Shown in pieces: positions 28,342-38,536 of a stretch of DNA of 64,000 nt. The notes under the pieces were generated by a model that was not told the origin of the DNA, did not search any database, and saw only the letters and a list, made by a program, of their open reading frames with translations. The stretch is taken from positions 186,001 through 250,000 of the forward strand of contig NZ_JAJISD010000001.1 of the NCBI RefSeq assembly GCF_020880995.1, read 5' to 3'. Every line of letters begins with the position of its first letter. Within the stretch, counting starts at the first letter, position 1. The stretch comes from Reyranella aquatilis. Its GTDB lineage: Bacteria > Pseudomonadota > Alphaproteobacteria > Reyranellales > Reyranellaceae. Made by a program: the position numbers and the translations under genes.

Positions 28342-30045
28342 CTACAGCGCAGGCAGATCCGGCGGCGGGCGGCGCGCGAGGGTTGCCTGCTCGTAGGCAT
28401 AGGCGAAGCGGAGCAGCGTGGCCTCGCTCCAGGCGCGGCCGGCGAAGGTGAGGCCGAGCGGATAGTCCGGCGTGTCGGTCTTGCCGACGCCGGAGATGAA
28501 GCCGGCCGGCACCTGCACGCTGGGATAGCCTGGCTTGGCAGCGATGCCGGAGCCGCTGGCGCCGGGGAAGACCACGGCGTCGAGCTGGTGTTGGTTCATA
28601 TAGGCATCCATGCCGCGATCCTTCGCGGCCATCAGGTCCATCGCCCGGGCCGACCTGTATTCGAGCTCCGAGAGATCGCCGCGGGTCTGCTCGGCCGCGA
28701 GGAACAGGTCCTGGCCATAGCGTAGCGCCTTGTCGGCGTTCTCCGTGTTGAAGGCGATGACATCGGCCATCGTCTTCATCTGTGTCCGCGTCGCCCAGTC
28801 GCGCAGGTAGAGGTTGAGGTCGCGCTTCAGCTCATAGAGGAAGACCACGGAGGCGGGCCCTGCCGTGCCCTTGGCGGGGCTGAACGGATTGCGATTGAGC
28901 ACCGGCATGGTCGTGCCCGGACCGCCGATCCAGCCGATCGCCGGGATGGCCGCCCGCACGATCGTGGCGCCGAGGTCCTCGAGCACCTGGATGGCCCGGG
29001 TCATGACTTCCTTCGCGCGGGGCGACAGCGGTCCATAGAAGGGGTCGTTGAGCGGATCGTCGGGATCGCTGGGCACGCCAATCCGCGCGCCCTTCAGGCC
29101 ATCCTTGTCGAGGCCCGCGGCGTAGTCCTCCGGCCGCTGCAGCAGGTGCGTTGCGGGATCGTCGGGATCGCGCGCGGCCAGCACGTTCAGCAGGATCGCC
29201 GAATCGCGAACGGTGCGGGTCATGGGGCCGGCCGTGTCCTGGCTGTGCGAGATCGGGATGATGCCGCTGCGGCTGATCAGGCCGACCGTCGGCTTCACCG
29301 TCACCAGCCCGTTCTGCGTGGCCGGGCTCAGCAGCGAACCCGAGGTCTCGGTGCCGATCGCTGCCGCGCAGAGGCCGGCGGCAACCGTGACGGCGGAGCC
29401 GGCACTCGAGCCGCCGGGCAGCACGACCGGCGCATGGTGGTCCATCAGTGTGGGCGAGTAGGGGTTTCGGACCTGTCCGGCGATCGAGCTGTAGCCCGAA
29501 GGCATGCCCACGGCGAGAATGTTGGCGAACTCGGTGAGGTTGGCCTTGCCCAATATCACCGCACCGGCCTCGCGCAGCTTCTTGACCACCGGCGCATCGT
29601 CGCGGGCATGGGCGCCTTCGAGGGCCAGCGAGCCTGCGGTCGTCGGCTGCCTGTCGCCGGTGGCGATATTGTCCTTCACCAGGATCGGCAGCCCCGCGAG
29701 CGGCCGTTGGGCCGATGGCTTCACCCCGTCGAGACCGGCGGCGATCGACAGGGCATCCGGATTGGTCACGCGTACTGAATTCAGCACCGGCCCGTTCCGG
29801 TCATAGGCCTCGATGCGGGCGAGATAGGCGCGCGTCAGGGCACTCGACGAGACGCGTCCCTCGGCCAATGCCTGCTGCAGGTCCGACAGGGAGGCGTCCT
29901 CGACGGCGAAGGCGGGCTGCGCCGAAGCCGTCGTGGAGGCCACGGCGCCCAGCGCCACGGGAACCATCGCGAGCTCGCGGCGGCTTATTCCATTGCCGTT
30001 ACCCGGCGCCTCAGTACCCTTGGTCGGTTTCGTCACGGCAATCAC
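28342..30045 (-). CDS. Amidase-signature hydrolase with Tat-type leader
   Basis: A 567-residue serine amidase. The Ser-cisSer-Lys triad is Lys124 (ILVKDNIAT), Ser213 (GGSSAGSA) and Ser237 (GTETSGSLLSPA). The N-terminus carries SRRELAMVPVALGAVAS, a twin-arginine motif followed by a hydrophobic stretch, so folded export to the periplasm is expected. Relatives hydrolyse amides such as peptide amides or aryl amides; the substrate here is unknown. It is convergent with the gamma-glutamyltransferase, with directly abutting stop codons. Confidence 0.92.
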   Translation of the reverse strand: MIAVTKPTKGTEAPGNGNGISRRELAMVPVALGAVASTTASAQPAFAVEDASLSDLQQALAEGRVSSSALTRAYLARIEAYDRNGPVLNSVRVTNPDALSIAAGLDGVKPSAQRPLAGLPILVKDNIATGDRQPTTAGSLALEGAHARDDAPVVKKLREAGAVILGKANLTEFANILAVGMPSGYSSIAGQVRNPYSPTLMDHHAPVVLPGGSSAGSAVTVAAGLCAAAIGTETSGSLLSPATQNGLVTVKPTVGLISRSGIIPISHSQDTAGPMTRTVRDSAILLNVLAARDPDDPATHLLQRPEDYAAGLDKDGLKGARIGVPSDPDDPLNDPFYGPLSPRAKEVMTRAIQVLEDLGATIVRAAIPAIGWIGGPGTTMPVLNRNPFSPAKGTAGPASVVFLYELKRDLNLYLRDWATRTQMKTMADVIAFNTENADKALRYGQDLFLAAEQTRGDLSELEYRSARAMDLMAAKDRGMDAYMNQHQLDAVVFPGASGSGIAAKPGYPSVQVPAGFISGVGKTDTPDYPLGLTFAGRAWSEATLLRFAYAYEQATLARRPPPDLPAL

Positions 30046-30203
30046 CTCGGGTTTACGTCGCCAAGATTTACGGCGCGCCCATCTTTACACGATGTGGATG
30101 TCTCACGGTGCGGCTCCCGGCCCCCGATTGCGGTTCCCCTGAAGCGGCAACGCCATACAATGGAGGTCGCCAATCAATGAAACGATAGAATGGGAGGAAA
30201 CAG

Positions 30204-31193
30204 ATGGCCACCGTACCGGGGCGCCGTGCCGCTCTCACCGGGCTCGCCGCTGCCTGCGCCACGTCGCTCGTCGCGCTACCGGCGACGGCGCAGACGGTCT
30301 ATCCCGACAAGCCCGTCCGCATGATCATCGCCTTTGCCGCCGGCGGTCCGACCGACGTGGTCGGCCGACTGCTGGCGCCGCGGGTTTCGGAGATCCTGGG
30401 CCAGCAGGTCATCGTCGAGAACAAACCCGGTGCTACGGGAAACATCGGCACCGCCATGGTCGCCGACGCCAAGCCAGACGGCTACACGATCCTGTTCAGC
30501 GCCTCCACCATGGCGATGGCGCCCGCGCTCTATGGCAAGGCGCTGGGCTACGATCCGGTGAACGGACTGGCGGCGATCGCCTATGTCGCCAGCGCGCCGC
30601 TGATCCTGCTGGCGCCGATGGACGGCGCGAAGAGCACTCCGGAACTGGTCGGCATGCTGCGCAAGGATCCGGGCAAGTATTCCTACGCCTCGTCGGGCAA
30701 TGGCGGGATGATCCATCTCGCCAGCTACCTGTTCGCGACCCGGGCTGGCGGCGATGCCCTGCATGTGCCGTATCGCGGCTCGGCGCCGGGCATGGTCGAC
30801 ATGATCGCCGGCCGTCACGGTTTCCAGATCGATACGCTGCAGTCGAGCAAGGGCTTCATCGACGGCGGCAAGGTGCGGGTGCTGGGCGTCGCCTCCGACA
30901 AGCGACTGCCGCAGCTTCCCGACGTGCCCACGATCAAGGAAGCCGCCGGCTTCGACTACGCCATCAACACCTGGTACGCCGTCTATGCGCCGGCCAAGAC
31001 GCCGCGACCGATCATCGACAAGCTGAACGCGGCCTTCAACCAGGCGCTCAAGCAGCCGGACATGGTGAAGAAGGCGAACGAGCTGGCGCTGGAGCTCGTC
31101 GATTCCACCCCGGAGCAGGCCAAGAAGTTCTATGATGACCAGATGGCCTTCTGGGATCCCATCATCAAGCAGTCCGGCGCCAAGCCGGAATAG
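30204..31193 (+). CDS. Bug/TctC-family solute receptor (second of three)
   Basis: A 329-residue periplasmic binding protein with a signal peptide ending near ATAQT (residue 31), YPDKPVRMIIAFAAGGPTDVVGRLL and YASSGNGGMIHLASYL, the family motifs. A strong GGGAGGAAACAG ribosome-binding site precedes ATG 30204. No TctAB permease genes accompany it. It lies between the divergent amidase and a glutathione S-transferase gene (38 bases downstream), with which it may be cotranscribed. The N-terminal RR in GRRAALTGL is weakly Tat-like. Confidence 0.93.
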   Translation: MATVPGRRAALTGLAAACATSLVALPATAQTVYPDKPVRMIIAFAAGGPTDVVGRLLAPRVSEILGQQVIVENKPGATGNIGTAMVADAKPDGYTILFSASTMAMAPALYGKALGYDPVNGLAAIAYVASAPLILLAPMDGAKSTPELVGMLRKDPGKYSYASSGNGGMIHLASYLFATRAGGDALHVPYRGSAPGMVDMIAGRHGFQIDTLQSSKGFIDGGKVRVLGVASDKRLPQLPDVPTIKEAAGFDYAINTWYAVYAPAKTPRPIIDKLNAAFNQALKQPDMVKKANELALELVDSTPEQAKKFYDDQMAFWDPIIKQSGAKPE

Positions 31194-31231
31194 CGATCGA
31201 CAGCTGAGCGTAGAGAGTGACGGAGAGAGCG

Positions 31232-31906
31232 ATGATCAAGTTCTATTACAACATGGCGCCGAACCCGATGAAGGTGGCGCTTTGCCTTGAAGAGATGGGG
31301 CTGCCGTACGAGCCCGTGCCGGTCGATACCCGCAAGGGCGAGCAGCACTCGCCGGAATTCCTGGCGATCAATCCCAATGCCAAGGTGCCGGTCATCATCG
31401 ACGACGGCGAGACTATCTTCGACAGCAACGCGATCCTGCTGTACCTCGGCGAGAAGACCGGAAAGTTCCTGTCGAAGAAGCGCGGGGAAATGCTGTCGTG
31501 GCTGATGTTCGTGGCCTCGGGCATCGGCCCGTACTCCGGTCAGGCCGTCCACTTCCGCAACTTCGCGCCCGAACCCAAGGAATACGCCGTCAACCGCTAC
31601 ACGTTCGAGGCGCAGCGTCACTGGGGCATTCTCGAAGCGCGCCTGGGCAAGCAGCAGTTCATGTGCGGCGACAGCTACAGCATCGTCGACATGGCACTGT
31701 GGGGCTGGTCGCGGCTGATCCCCTTCGTGCTGGGGCCCGAAGCGCCGAAACAGTTCCCCAACCTGCAGCGCCACCTGGCCGAGGTCAGCGCCCGCCCGGC
31801 GGCCGTCCGCGCGCTCGCCCTCAAGGACAAGCACGCCTTCAAGGCCGAGATGGACGAGGCGGCGAAGCTCGCGATGTTCCCGCACCTCGGCAAGAAGGTC
31901 GCGTAA
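31232..31906 (+). CDS. Glutathione S-transferase family protein
   Basis: A 224-residue protein with an N-terminal thioredoxin-like domain (residues 1-80: NPNAKVPVIIDDG with the cis-proline, then DSNAILLYLGEKTG binding the gamma-glutamyl group) and an all-helical C-terminal domain containing SIVDMALWGW. Overall it looks like the YghU/Ure2p-like branch. ATG 31232 follows GGAGAGAG; the frame stays open five codons upstream. The reaction is not predictable, but glutathione-dependent reduction or conjugation is likely. Confidence 0.9.
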   Translation: MIKFYYNMAPNPMKVALCLEEMGLPYEPVPVDTRKGEQHSPEFLAINPNAKVPVIIDDGETIFDSNAILLYLGEKTGKFLSKKRGEMLSWLMFVASGIGPYSGQAVHFRNFAPEPKEYAVNRYTFEAQRHWGILEARLGKQQFMCGDSYSIVDMALWGWSRLIPFVLGPEAPKQFPNLQRHLAEVSARPAAVRALALKDKHAFKAEMDEAAKLAMFPHLGKKVA

Positions 31907-31925
31907 GGGACAACGGCAACCCGGG

Positions 31926-33254
31926 CTACATCATCCCGGGCTCGCCGAGATCCGTGCCGTCGATCATTCGGCTGTAGCGGAACGGCGTGGGATCGACGAT
32001 CGGCGGGTCGCCGGCAATGAGGTCGGCGGCCAGCCGGCCCGCGCCCGGACCGATGCCGAAGCCGTGACCCGTATAGCCGGTCGAAAGGAAGAGGCCGGGC
32101 AGGGGATCGACGGCGGAGATCACCGGGATGCCGTCCGGTGTCGAATCGATCAGGCCGCCCCAGGCGTGCGCCACCTTCAGCCCCTTCAGCGCGGGATAGT
32201 GATCACCCCGGCGCGTCAGGCCGCGCTGGACCAGGACCGGATCGGCGGCGGGATCGAGCGTGCGCTGGCGTTCGAAGGGCGATTCGAGGTCGAACGACCA
32301 GTTGGCGAAGGATTCCGGCCCTTCGAGGAAGGAGCCGCCGATGCCGAAGGTCAGCCCGGCGCGCCGCTTCTTGAAAGTCGGCCAGAACTGGCGGGCGTAG
32401 AGCAGGCCCTGCGGCGACAGTTCGACGAGACCGCGCCCGCCCAGCCCGACCGTATAGCCACCGTCGAGGCGGCGCCGGATCGTGACGTCAGGCATGGAAA
32501 GGCCGCCATCCGTCACTTCCGGCGCCGCGGTCGTGGCGAAGGAGGTAGAGCGCACGCTGGCCTGCGCGAGCCGCAGATCGTGCCGGCGACAGAAGAGGGA
32601 ACTCCAGGCACCGCCCGCCAGCAGCACGGTCTGTGTGGCGATCACGCCATGCTCCGTGATGACGCCGGAAACCTTGCCGTTGGTGATGTCGAGGCCGCGC
32701 GCCGCACAGTTCTGGTGGAGCGTGGCCCCCAGCCTGCGCGCCGCTTCCGCGATCGCGGGACCGGCCAGCGACGGCTCGGCGCGTCCGTCGGTGGGCGAGT
32801 GGACGCCGCCGATCCAGTCGCCGGTACTGCCGGGCGTCAGCTCCCGGGCCTCGGCGCCGCTCAGGACGCGGCTGTGCATCTGGTATTCGCGGGCCTTGAG
32901 GGTCCAGGCCTCCCATTGCGCGAAATCGTCGGGGCGGGTGGTTACATAGAGGAGCCCGGTGCGCCGGAAGCCGGTCTCGGCGCCCAGCTCGCGGGAGAGG
33001 TCGCCCCAGATCTCCAGGCTTTTCATGGCCAGCGGCAATTCGCGAAGGTCGCGGTGCTGCTGGCGGCACCAGCCCCAGTTCCGGCTGGTCTGCTCGCCGC
33101 CGATCACGCCCTTGTCGAGCAACGCGACCTTGTGACCCTTTTTCGCCAGCCAGTACGCCGCCGTCGAGCCGGCGATGCCGGCGCCGATCACCACGATCTC
33201 GGCCGAAGTGGGGAGTTTCTCGTCGCTGACAACGATCTGGAGCGGTGGAGACAT
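31926..33254 (-). CDS. FAD-dependent oxidoreductase, DadA/DAO family
   Basis: A 442-residue flavoprotein. The dinucleotide-binding motif VVIGAGIAGSTAAYWLA starts at residue 21, and the C-terminal TGYTGHGFGIGPGAGRLAADLI is the FAD-contacting segment of the D-amino-acid oxidase/sarcosine oxidase family. Substrates of relatives are secondary or D-amino acids; none can be assigned. ATG 33254 was chosen, since the upstream in-frame extension is unrelated. It is divergent from the acyl-CoA dehydrogenase pair (98-base gap) and its stop lies 20 bases from the GST stop. Confidence 0.9.
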   Translation of the reverse strand: MSPPLQIVVSDEKLPTSAEIVVIGAGIAGSTAAYWLAKKGHKVALLDKGVIGGEQTSRNWGWCRQQHRDLRELPLAMKSLEIWGDLSRELGAETGFRRTGLLYVTTRPDDFAQWEAWTLKAREYQMHSRVLSGAEARELTPGSTGDWIGGVHSPTDGRAEPSLAGPAIAEAARRLGATLHQNCAARGLDITNGKVSGVITEHGVIATQTVLLAGGAWSSLFCRRHDLRLAQASVRSTSFATTAAPEVTDGGLSMPDVTIRRRLDGGYTVGLGGRGLVELSPQGLLYARQFWPTFKKRRAGLTFGIGGSFLEGPESFANWSFDLESPFERQRTLDPAADPVLVQRGLTRRGDHYPALKGLKVAHAWGGLIDSTPDGIPVISAVDPLPGLFLSTGYTGHGFGIGPGAGRLAADLIAGDPPIVDPTPFRYSRMIDGTDLGEPGMM

Positions 33255-33352
33255 CGTACTTCCTGGGCTGAACGCGTGGCGGAACAGTGTATCGCACGCT
33301 TTACGCACCGGAACCCGGCGCGGTACCTTCCGCCCCCTAAAAGGAGCCCCCA

Positions 33353-34564
<1,212 letters not shown>

Positions 34565-34571
34565 GCCGGGC

Positions 34572-34689
34572 ATCACCCCGAGCGTAGCGAAGCGAAGCCG
34601 AGGGATCTCGTCTCCCTCGGCGCCGTCCTTCGGAATGAAAAGAAGTCTCCCCGCTGCGCGCCTTCGGCGCTTCGGTCGAGACGACGGGA
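34572..34689. repeat. Dispersed intergenic repeat (copy A)
   Basis: The gap between the two acyl-CoA dehydrogenases contains CGAGCGTAGCGAAG-type sequence, a short CCCTCGG inverted motif, then a 33-base stretch (34657-34689) with CGCCTTCGGCGCTTCGG that is identical to 61390-61422. It is not coding. Related degenerate copies lie at 48929-48963 and 52957-53006. Confidence 0.75.
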
Positions 34690-34696
34690 GTGTGCG

Positions 34697-35911
34697 ATGC
34701 GTCTGGCCTTCAGCGAACAGGAACTGGCCTTCCAGCAGGAAGTGCGCGAGTGGATTGCAGCCAACATGCCTCCTGAAGTGGCGGAGGAAAGCCGCCGCAG
34801 CCGCAGCAGCCACGTCTCCAAGGAGCGTCTGCTGCAGTGGCAGAAGAAGCTGGCGGGCAAGGGCTGGCTCTGCCCGAACTGGCCCAAGGAATATGGCGGG
34901 CCGGGCTGGAGCTCGACGCAGAAGTTCATCTTCGAGATGGAAATGGCGCGCGCCGACTCGCCCTACCTCTCGTCGTTCAGCATCAAGATGGTGGCGCCGG
35001 TCCTGATGAAGTTCGGCAGCGAGGCGCAGAAGAAGCGCTTCCTGCCCAAGATCGCCGCCGCCGAGGAACTCTGGTGCCAGGGCTATTCCGAGCCGGGCTC
35101 CGGCTCCGACCTCGCGTCCTTGCGCACCAAGGCCGAGCGGGTGGGCGACCATTACATCGTGAACGGTCAGAAGATCTGGACCACGAACGCGCACTTTGCC
35201 GATTGGATCTTCTGCCTCGTGCGCACCTCCAACGAAGGCAAGCGCCAGGAGGGCATCTCCTTCCTGCTGATCGACATGAAATCGCCGGGCATCACACTCG
35301 ACCCGATCTACCTGGTCGACGGCACGCGCACCCCGATGCGCCACGAGGTCAACCAGGTCTTCTTCACCGACGTGAAGGTGCCGGTCGAGAACCTGGTCGG
35401 CGAGGAGAACAAGGGCTGGACCTACGCCAAGTACCTGCTCGAATTCGAGCGGGGAGGCCAGGCCTTCGGCCCGCGCCTGCGCAAGGCATTCCGCCATCTG
35501 CAGACGCTGTCGAAGACGCAGATGAACGAGGGCCAGTCGCTCTCGGCCGATCCGCAATGGCGCGAGAAGATGGCCGCCGTCGAGATGGAGATCGACGCGA
35601 TCGAGATGAACGAGCTGATGTTCTACTCGAGCCTCAAGACCGGCGACGCGCCGGGCAACATGGGCTCGGTCGTGAAGATGCGCGGCACCGAGGTCGGGCA
35701 GAAGGTGACCGAGCTCGCCGTCGAGGCGGTCGGCTGGTACGGCACGCCGTTCACCGAGCTGCGCAACTATGACAGCAATATCGTCCCCGTGGGGGGCGAG
35801 TATGTCGACGACGTTTCGCCGCGCTACTTCAACACGCGCAAGACGACGATTTACGGTGGCTCGTCGGAAGTGCAGCGCAACGTGCTCGCCAAGGCGATGC
35901 TCGGCCTCTGA
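34697..35911 (+). CDS. Acyl-CoA dehydrogenase, large-subunit (PimC-like) type, copy 2
   Basis: A 404-residue paralogue of the preceding enzyme, sharing long identical blocks such as WCQGYSEPGSGSDLASL and the WTYAKYLLEFERGG segment, and differing mainly in residues 30-50, 200-225 and 265-300. The C-terminus again reads IYGGSSEVQR. It probably arose by tandem duplication and may accept a different acyl chain, or pair with the first copy. The SGNH-like gene begins 12 bases after its stop. Confidence 0.93.
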   Translation: MRLAFSEQELAFQQEVREWIAANMPPEVAEESRRSRSSHVSKERLLQWQKKLAGKGWLCPNWPKEYGGPGWSSTQKFIFEMEMARADSPYLSSFSIKMVAPVLMKFGSEAQKKRFLPKIAAAEELWCQGYSEPGSGSDLASLRTKAERVGDHYIVNGQKIWTTNAHFADWIFCLVRTSNEGKRQEGISFLLIDMKSPGITLDPIYLVDGTRTPMRHEVNQVFFTDVKVPVENLVGEENKGWTYAKYLLEFERGGQAFGPRLRKAFRHLQTLSKTQMNEGQSLSADPQWREKMAAVEMEIDAIEMNELMFYSSLKTGDAPGNMGSVVKMRGTEVGQKVTELAVEAVGWYGTPFTELRNYDSNIVPVGGEYVDDVSPRYFNTRKTTIYGGSSEVQRNVLAKAMLGL

Positions 35912-35923
35912 GGCGGGCAGCGC

Positions 35924-37012
35924 GTGAGCGTCGCGAAGAGGGCGGTCTTCTATACGATCCTGGCGTTGATCGTCGGGGTTGCCCTGGAGATCGGCTCTTC
36001 GGCGTTTCTTTATGCCGTCCACAAGGACAGGATCGCGAGCCTGCCCGGGTCCCCGTCCGATCCGGCCATCCTGCTCGCGGCCAGGACGGGACTGAGCTGG
36101 CTGCTGCCCGGTTCGTTTCCCGATCCGGCGACCTATCGGCGCATGACACGGCAGCCGGCAGGCTTCTTCGCGGAGGATCGGGAGCAGGGGTATCGCGCCA
36201 ATCCGGGGCGGTACGTCTTCCGCTACAGCGGGCTGAAGCAGGGCAAGCCCGAGCATCTCGACGCGATCGTGACGATCAACCCAAACGGCACGCGGTTCAG
36301 CGGCTCGGCGCCGGTCGAACCCAGCCGGCGGATTTTCGTGCTGGGCGATTCCTACGTATTCGGCGATGGCGTGAACGACGAGCAGACCTTCGCCTTCCTG
36401 CTGCAGGCAGCTTTTCCCGACTCGGCGGTGGAGCTGCACGCGCTGGCCGGATACTCTTGGGCCAACGCGCTGGTCACGATGGATCGTATCAGGGACCGTG
36501 TCCGTCCCGGTGATGCGGTCGTGCTGGGCTATGCAGCCTACTACAAGGAGCGTCACGTCGCGGCGCCGTCGCGGCTGCGCAGCATTCGGGACTGGATGGC
36601 CTCGACCTTTCCCGAGGTCGAGCTCGACCCGAAGGACAGGCTTATCCGCGCCCGGCTCGACGACGCGAACCGGCTGGCCCTCGATACCATCCCGATGCAT
36701 TGCAAGTTCGATACGGCCTATTGCAACGGGCTCGCGCCGGACGGCGCCTATGTCGACCGGGTGTCACGCGAACTCCTGCGGGCCATCGCGTCGAAGACGG
36801 TCGGGAATATCCATCTCCTGCACATGTTCGGCCCAAAGGACGATCCTGTGCTGCGCGACCTACCCGCGAACGTTCGGCTGGTTGCGGCCACGCCGCAGGA
36901 CTTCAGCTACGTGATGCAGGACAACATCATGGGCCTCGACGATCACGGCGGACCATATTGGCACTACGCGATGTACTCGAAGCTGAAGCCGGTCATCGCC
37001 GCACGGCAATGA
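35924..37012 (+). CDS. Putative membrane-anchored SGNH/GDSL-type hydrolase
   Basis: A 362-residue protein starting at GTG 35924. Residues 8-32 form one hydrophobic helix, so the rest is likely periplasmic. An SGNH block I is seen as FVLGDSYVFGDGV with candidate nucleophile Ser143, and a candidate Asp340/His341 (or His347) in LDDHGGPYWH near the C-terminus. Similar proteins deacylate or acetylate surface polysaccharides, but no substrate can be given. It follows the second dehydrogenase by 12 bases, and its end overlaps the convergent MerR gene by 20 bases. Confidence 0.7.
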   Translation: MSVAKRAVFYTILALIVGVALEIGSSAFLYAVHKDRIASLPGSPSDPAILLAARTGLSWLLPGSFPDPATYRRMTRQPAGFFAEDREQGYRANPGRYVFRYSGLKQGKPEHLDAIVTINPNGTRFSGSAPVEPSRRIFVLGDSYVFGDGVNDEQTFAFLLQAAFPDSAVELHALAGYSWANALVTMDRIRDRVRPGDAVVLGYAAYYKERHVAAPSRLRSIRDWMASTFPEVELDPKDRLIRARLDDANRLALDTIPMHCKFDTAYCNGLAPDGAYVDRVSRELLRAIASKTVGNIHLLHMFGPKDDPVLRDLPANVRLVAATPQDFSYVMQDNIMGLDDHGGPYWHYAMYSKLKPVIAARQ

Positions 37013-37979
37013 CCCCCTCGCTGCGCGCCCGCACCTCGGGCGTGGCAAGACACGAAGCCAGCGCTTCATAGCCCGGCGTGCCCGGATAGGGCGCGACGCG
37101 GAACGGCTGCGCGTGGTTGGCCGGGCAGAAGAGCACCGTCTCGTAGGGACCCAGCGCATCGAGATCGAGGATCGACGAGGAACGGGTCATCACGAACAGC
37201 GGCGGCGCCGCGGGACCTCGGCGGCGCAAGTCGGCGATCAGCGCCTCCTGCGTGGGTTTATCCAGCCCTTGCTCGATCAGGTCGACGACGATGGGTACGG
37301 GCTCCGTGGTTTCGAGGCTGGCCAGCAGATCGACGAGCGCGGCCGAGTCCGTGGCGCCGTCCTCGACGAGCCGATCGACGGCCGGTCGAACTTTCGCCGC
37401 CCCCGCCGGGTCGGCACGGCGATCGAGCCCGACGAAGATGCCGCCCGACGCCTCGGCGATCCGCATGGCCAGCCGCGTCTTGCCGCTGCCCAGCGGTCCC
37501 GTGATGTAGGTGAGGGGGCGAATGTCGCGCAGTTCGAACCGCTCGCCGCCCCAGGGCCAGGGAAGATAGAACGCGATTCGCCGTTCCGGCGCGGCTGCCA
37601 GAAAACCCGCCAGTTCGCCGGCGCTGGGCGTCGCCCCGCGGGCAACGTCGCTGCGCAGGCGACGGACCCGGTCGATTGCGTCCACCAGTACGGGCAGCCG
37701 TGCTTCGAGTGTTCTCTGATGGGCTGTGAGCACCGGCCCAAGTCCGCGCGGATCGCCGGCCAGCACGCGAGCGACCTGAGCGAGGCTGAAGCCAAGGGCC
37801 CGCAAGGCGAGGATCTCCGATGCCCGCTCCAGGTCGTGGGGACCGTAGGCGCGCCAACCCGCCTCTGTGCGGATTGGCGTGAGCAGGCCGCGCTGCTCGT
37901 AGAGCCGTAGCGCCTTCGCGGAGATGCCGAGACGTCGCGCCGCCTCAGATGCGTTCAGGAATTCGCCGGAAGGGTTCAC
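36993..37979 (-). CDS. MerR-type regulator fused to a P-loop NTPase domain
   Basis: A 328-residue protein. Residues 8-75 form a MerR winged helix (LNASEAARRLGISAKALRLYEQRGLL) with a helical dimerisation segment to about 115. From residue 150 there is an ATPase-like domain with Walker A GPLGSGKT at 161-168 and a hydrophobic VPIVVDLIEQG strand at 228-238 as candidate Walker B. Normal MerR proteins have a small ligand domain instead. It has no adjacent target on the same strand; the region upstream is the long non-coding gap at 37,980-38,536. Confidence 0.82.
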   Translation of the reverse strand: MNPSGEFLNASEAARRLGISAKALRLYEQRGLLTPIRTEAGWRAYGPHDLERASEILALRALGFSLAQVARVLAGDPRGLGPVLTAHQRTLEARLPVLVDAIDRVRRLRSDVARGATPSAGELAGFLAAAPERRIAFYLPWPWGGERFELRDIRPLTYITGPLGSGKTRLAMRIAEASGGIFVGLDRRADPAGAAKVRPAVDRLVEDGATDSAALVDLLASLETTEPVPIVVDLIEQGLDKPTQEALIADLRRRGPAAPPLFVMTRSSSILDLDALGPYETVLFCPANHAQPFRVAPYPGTPGYEALASCLATPEVRARSEGVIAVRR

Positions 37980-38536
37980 GATCCACCTCGCTCAGTCGAT
38001 CGAAGCCTTATCAGGGCAGCCCCAAGGGCCGGGTCAACCGGCTTTTCCGTCCACAGCCACTTCGACTTGAGCGGATTGGTTTCTGCGCTGACGCGAAGTG
38101 CTGTGGAGAGGCTTTCTCTCCACGACCTGAACCTAAGGCATTGAAGCAACGTTACATTCAGTTAAGCCGCTGAACGGGCAGGTGCCGATTCCGTTCAAGC
38201 AAACTGCTGGGAAAACCTGCATCTGCCGATCCAGCATGCGCTCAGCCCGGCGGAATGACAGCCTTTTCTTCACGGGTTAATCTCGGGAGTATCAGCTCCG
38301 CTAACGAACCGGCACTTCAATCGCATACGCCACCATTGGTGGCATGATCGAGACCAAGCTCAATTCTCTAGACACGCGTGCGCAGGCGGGTGCAGATTTT
38401 GACTCTTAGCTGGCTCTGGAAAATGCTGCGTTACCGCCAGCCACAGATGAGTGATCGCGAGTTTTTGCCGATTGACCCCTCTCGCAGATGGCTAAAGAGG
38501 CGATGACACTGCTAGCGATCGGAAGGGGGAAGACAA
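37980..38536. other. Long non-coding gap before the 1208-residue gene
   Basis: This 557-base stretch has no convincing gene. It begins the region of visibly lower GC. It contains a perfect hairpin at 38103-38123 (arms GTGGAGAG/CTCTCCAC, loop GCTTT). Near its end are TTGACC at 38472 and TAAAGA at 38493 (15-base spacing, so a weak promoter candidate), and a strong ribosome-binding site GAAGGGGGAA before ATG 38537. It probably holds the promoters of the MerR fusion and of the 1208-residue gene. Confidence 0.6.
38103..38123. repeat. Perfect inverted repeat upstream of the MerR fusion gene
   Basis: Arms of 8 bases, GTGGAGAG and CTCTCCAC, separated by GCTTT. No T-run follows on either strand, so it is not a standard terminator. 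It lies 124 bases upstream of the MerR start and could be an operator, or a degenerate dispersed repeat resembling the GGAGAGATCTTCTCTC part at 61333-61348. Confidence 0.5.
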
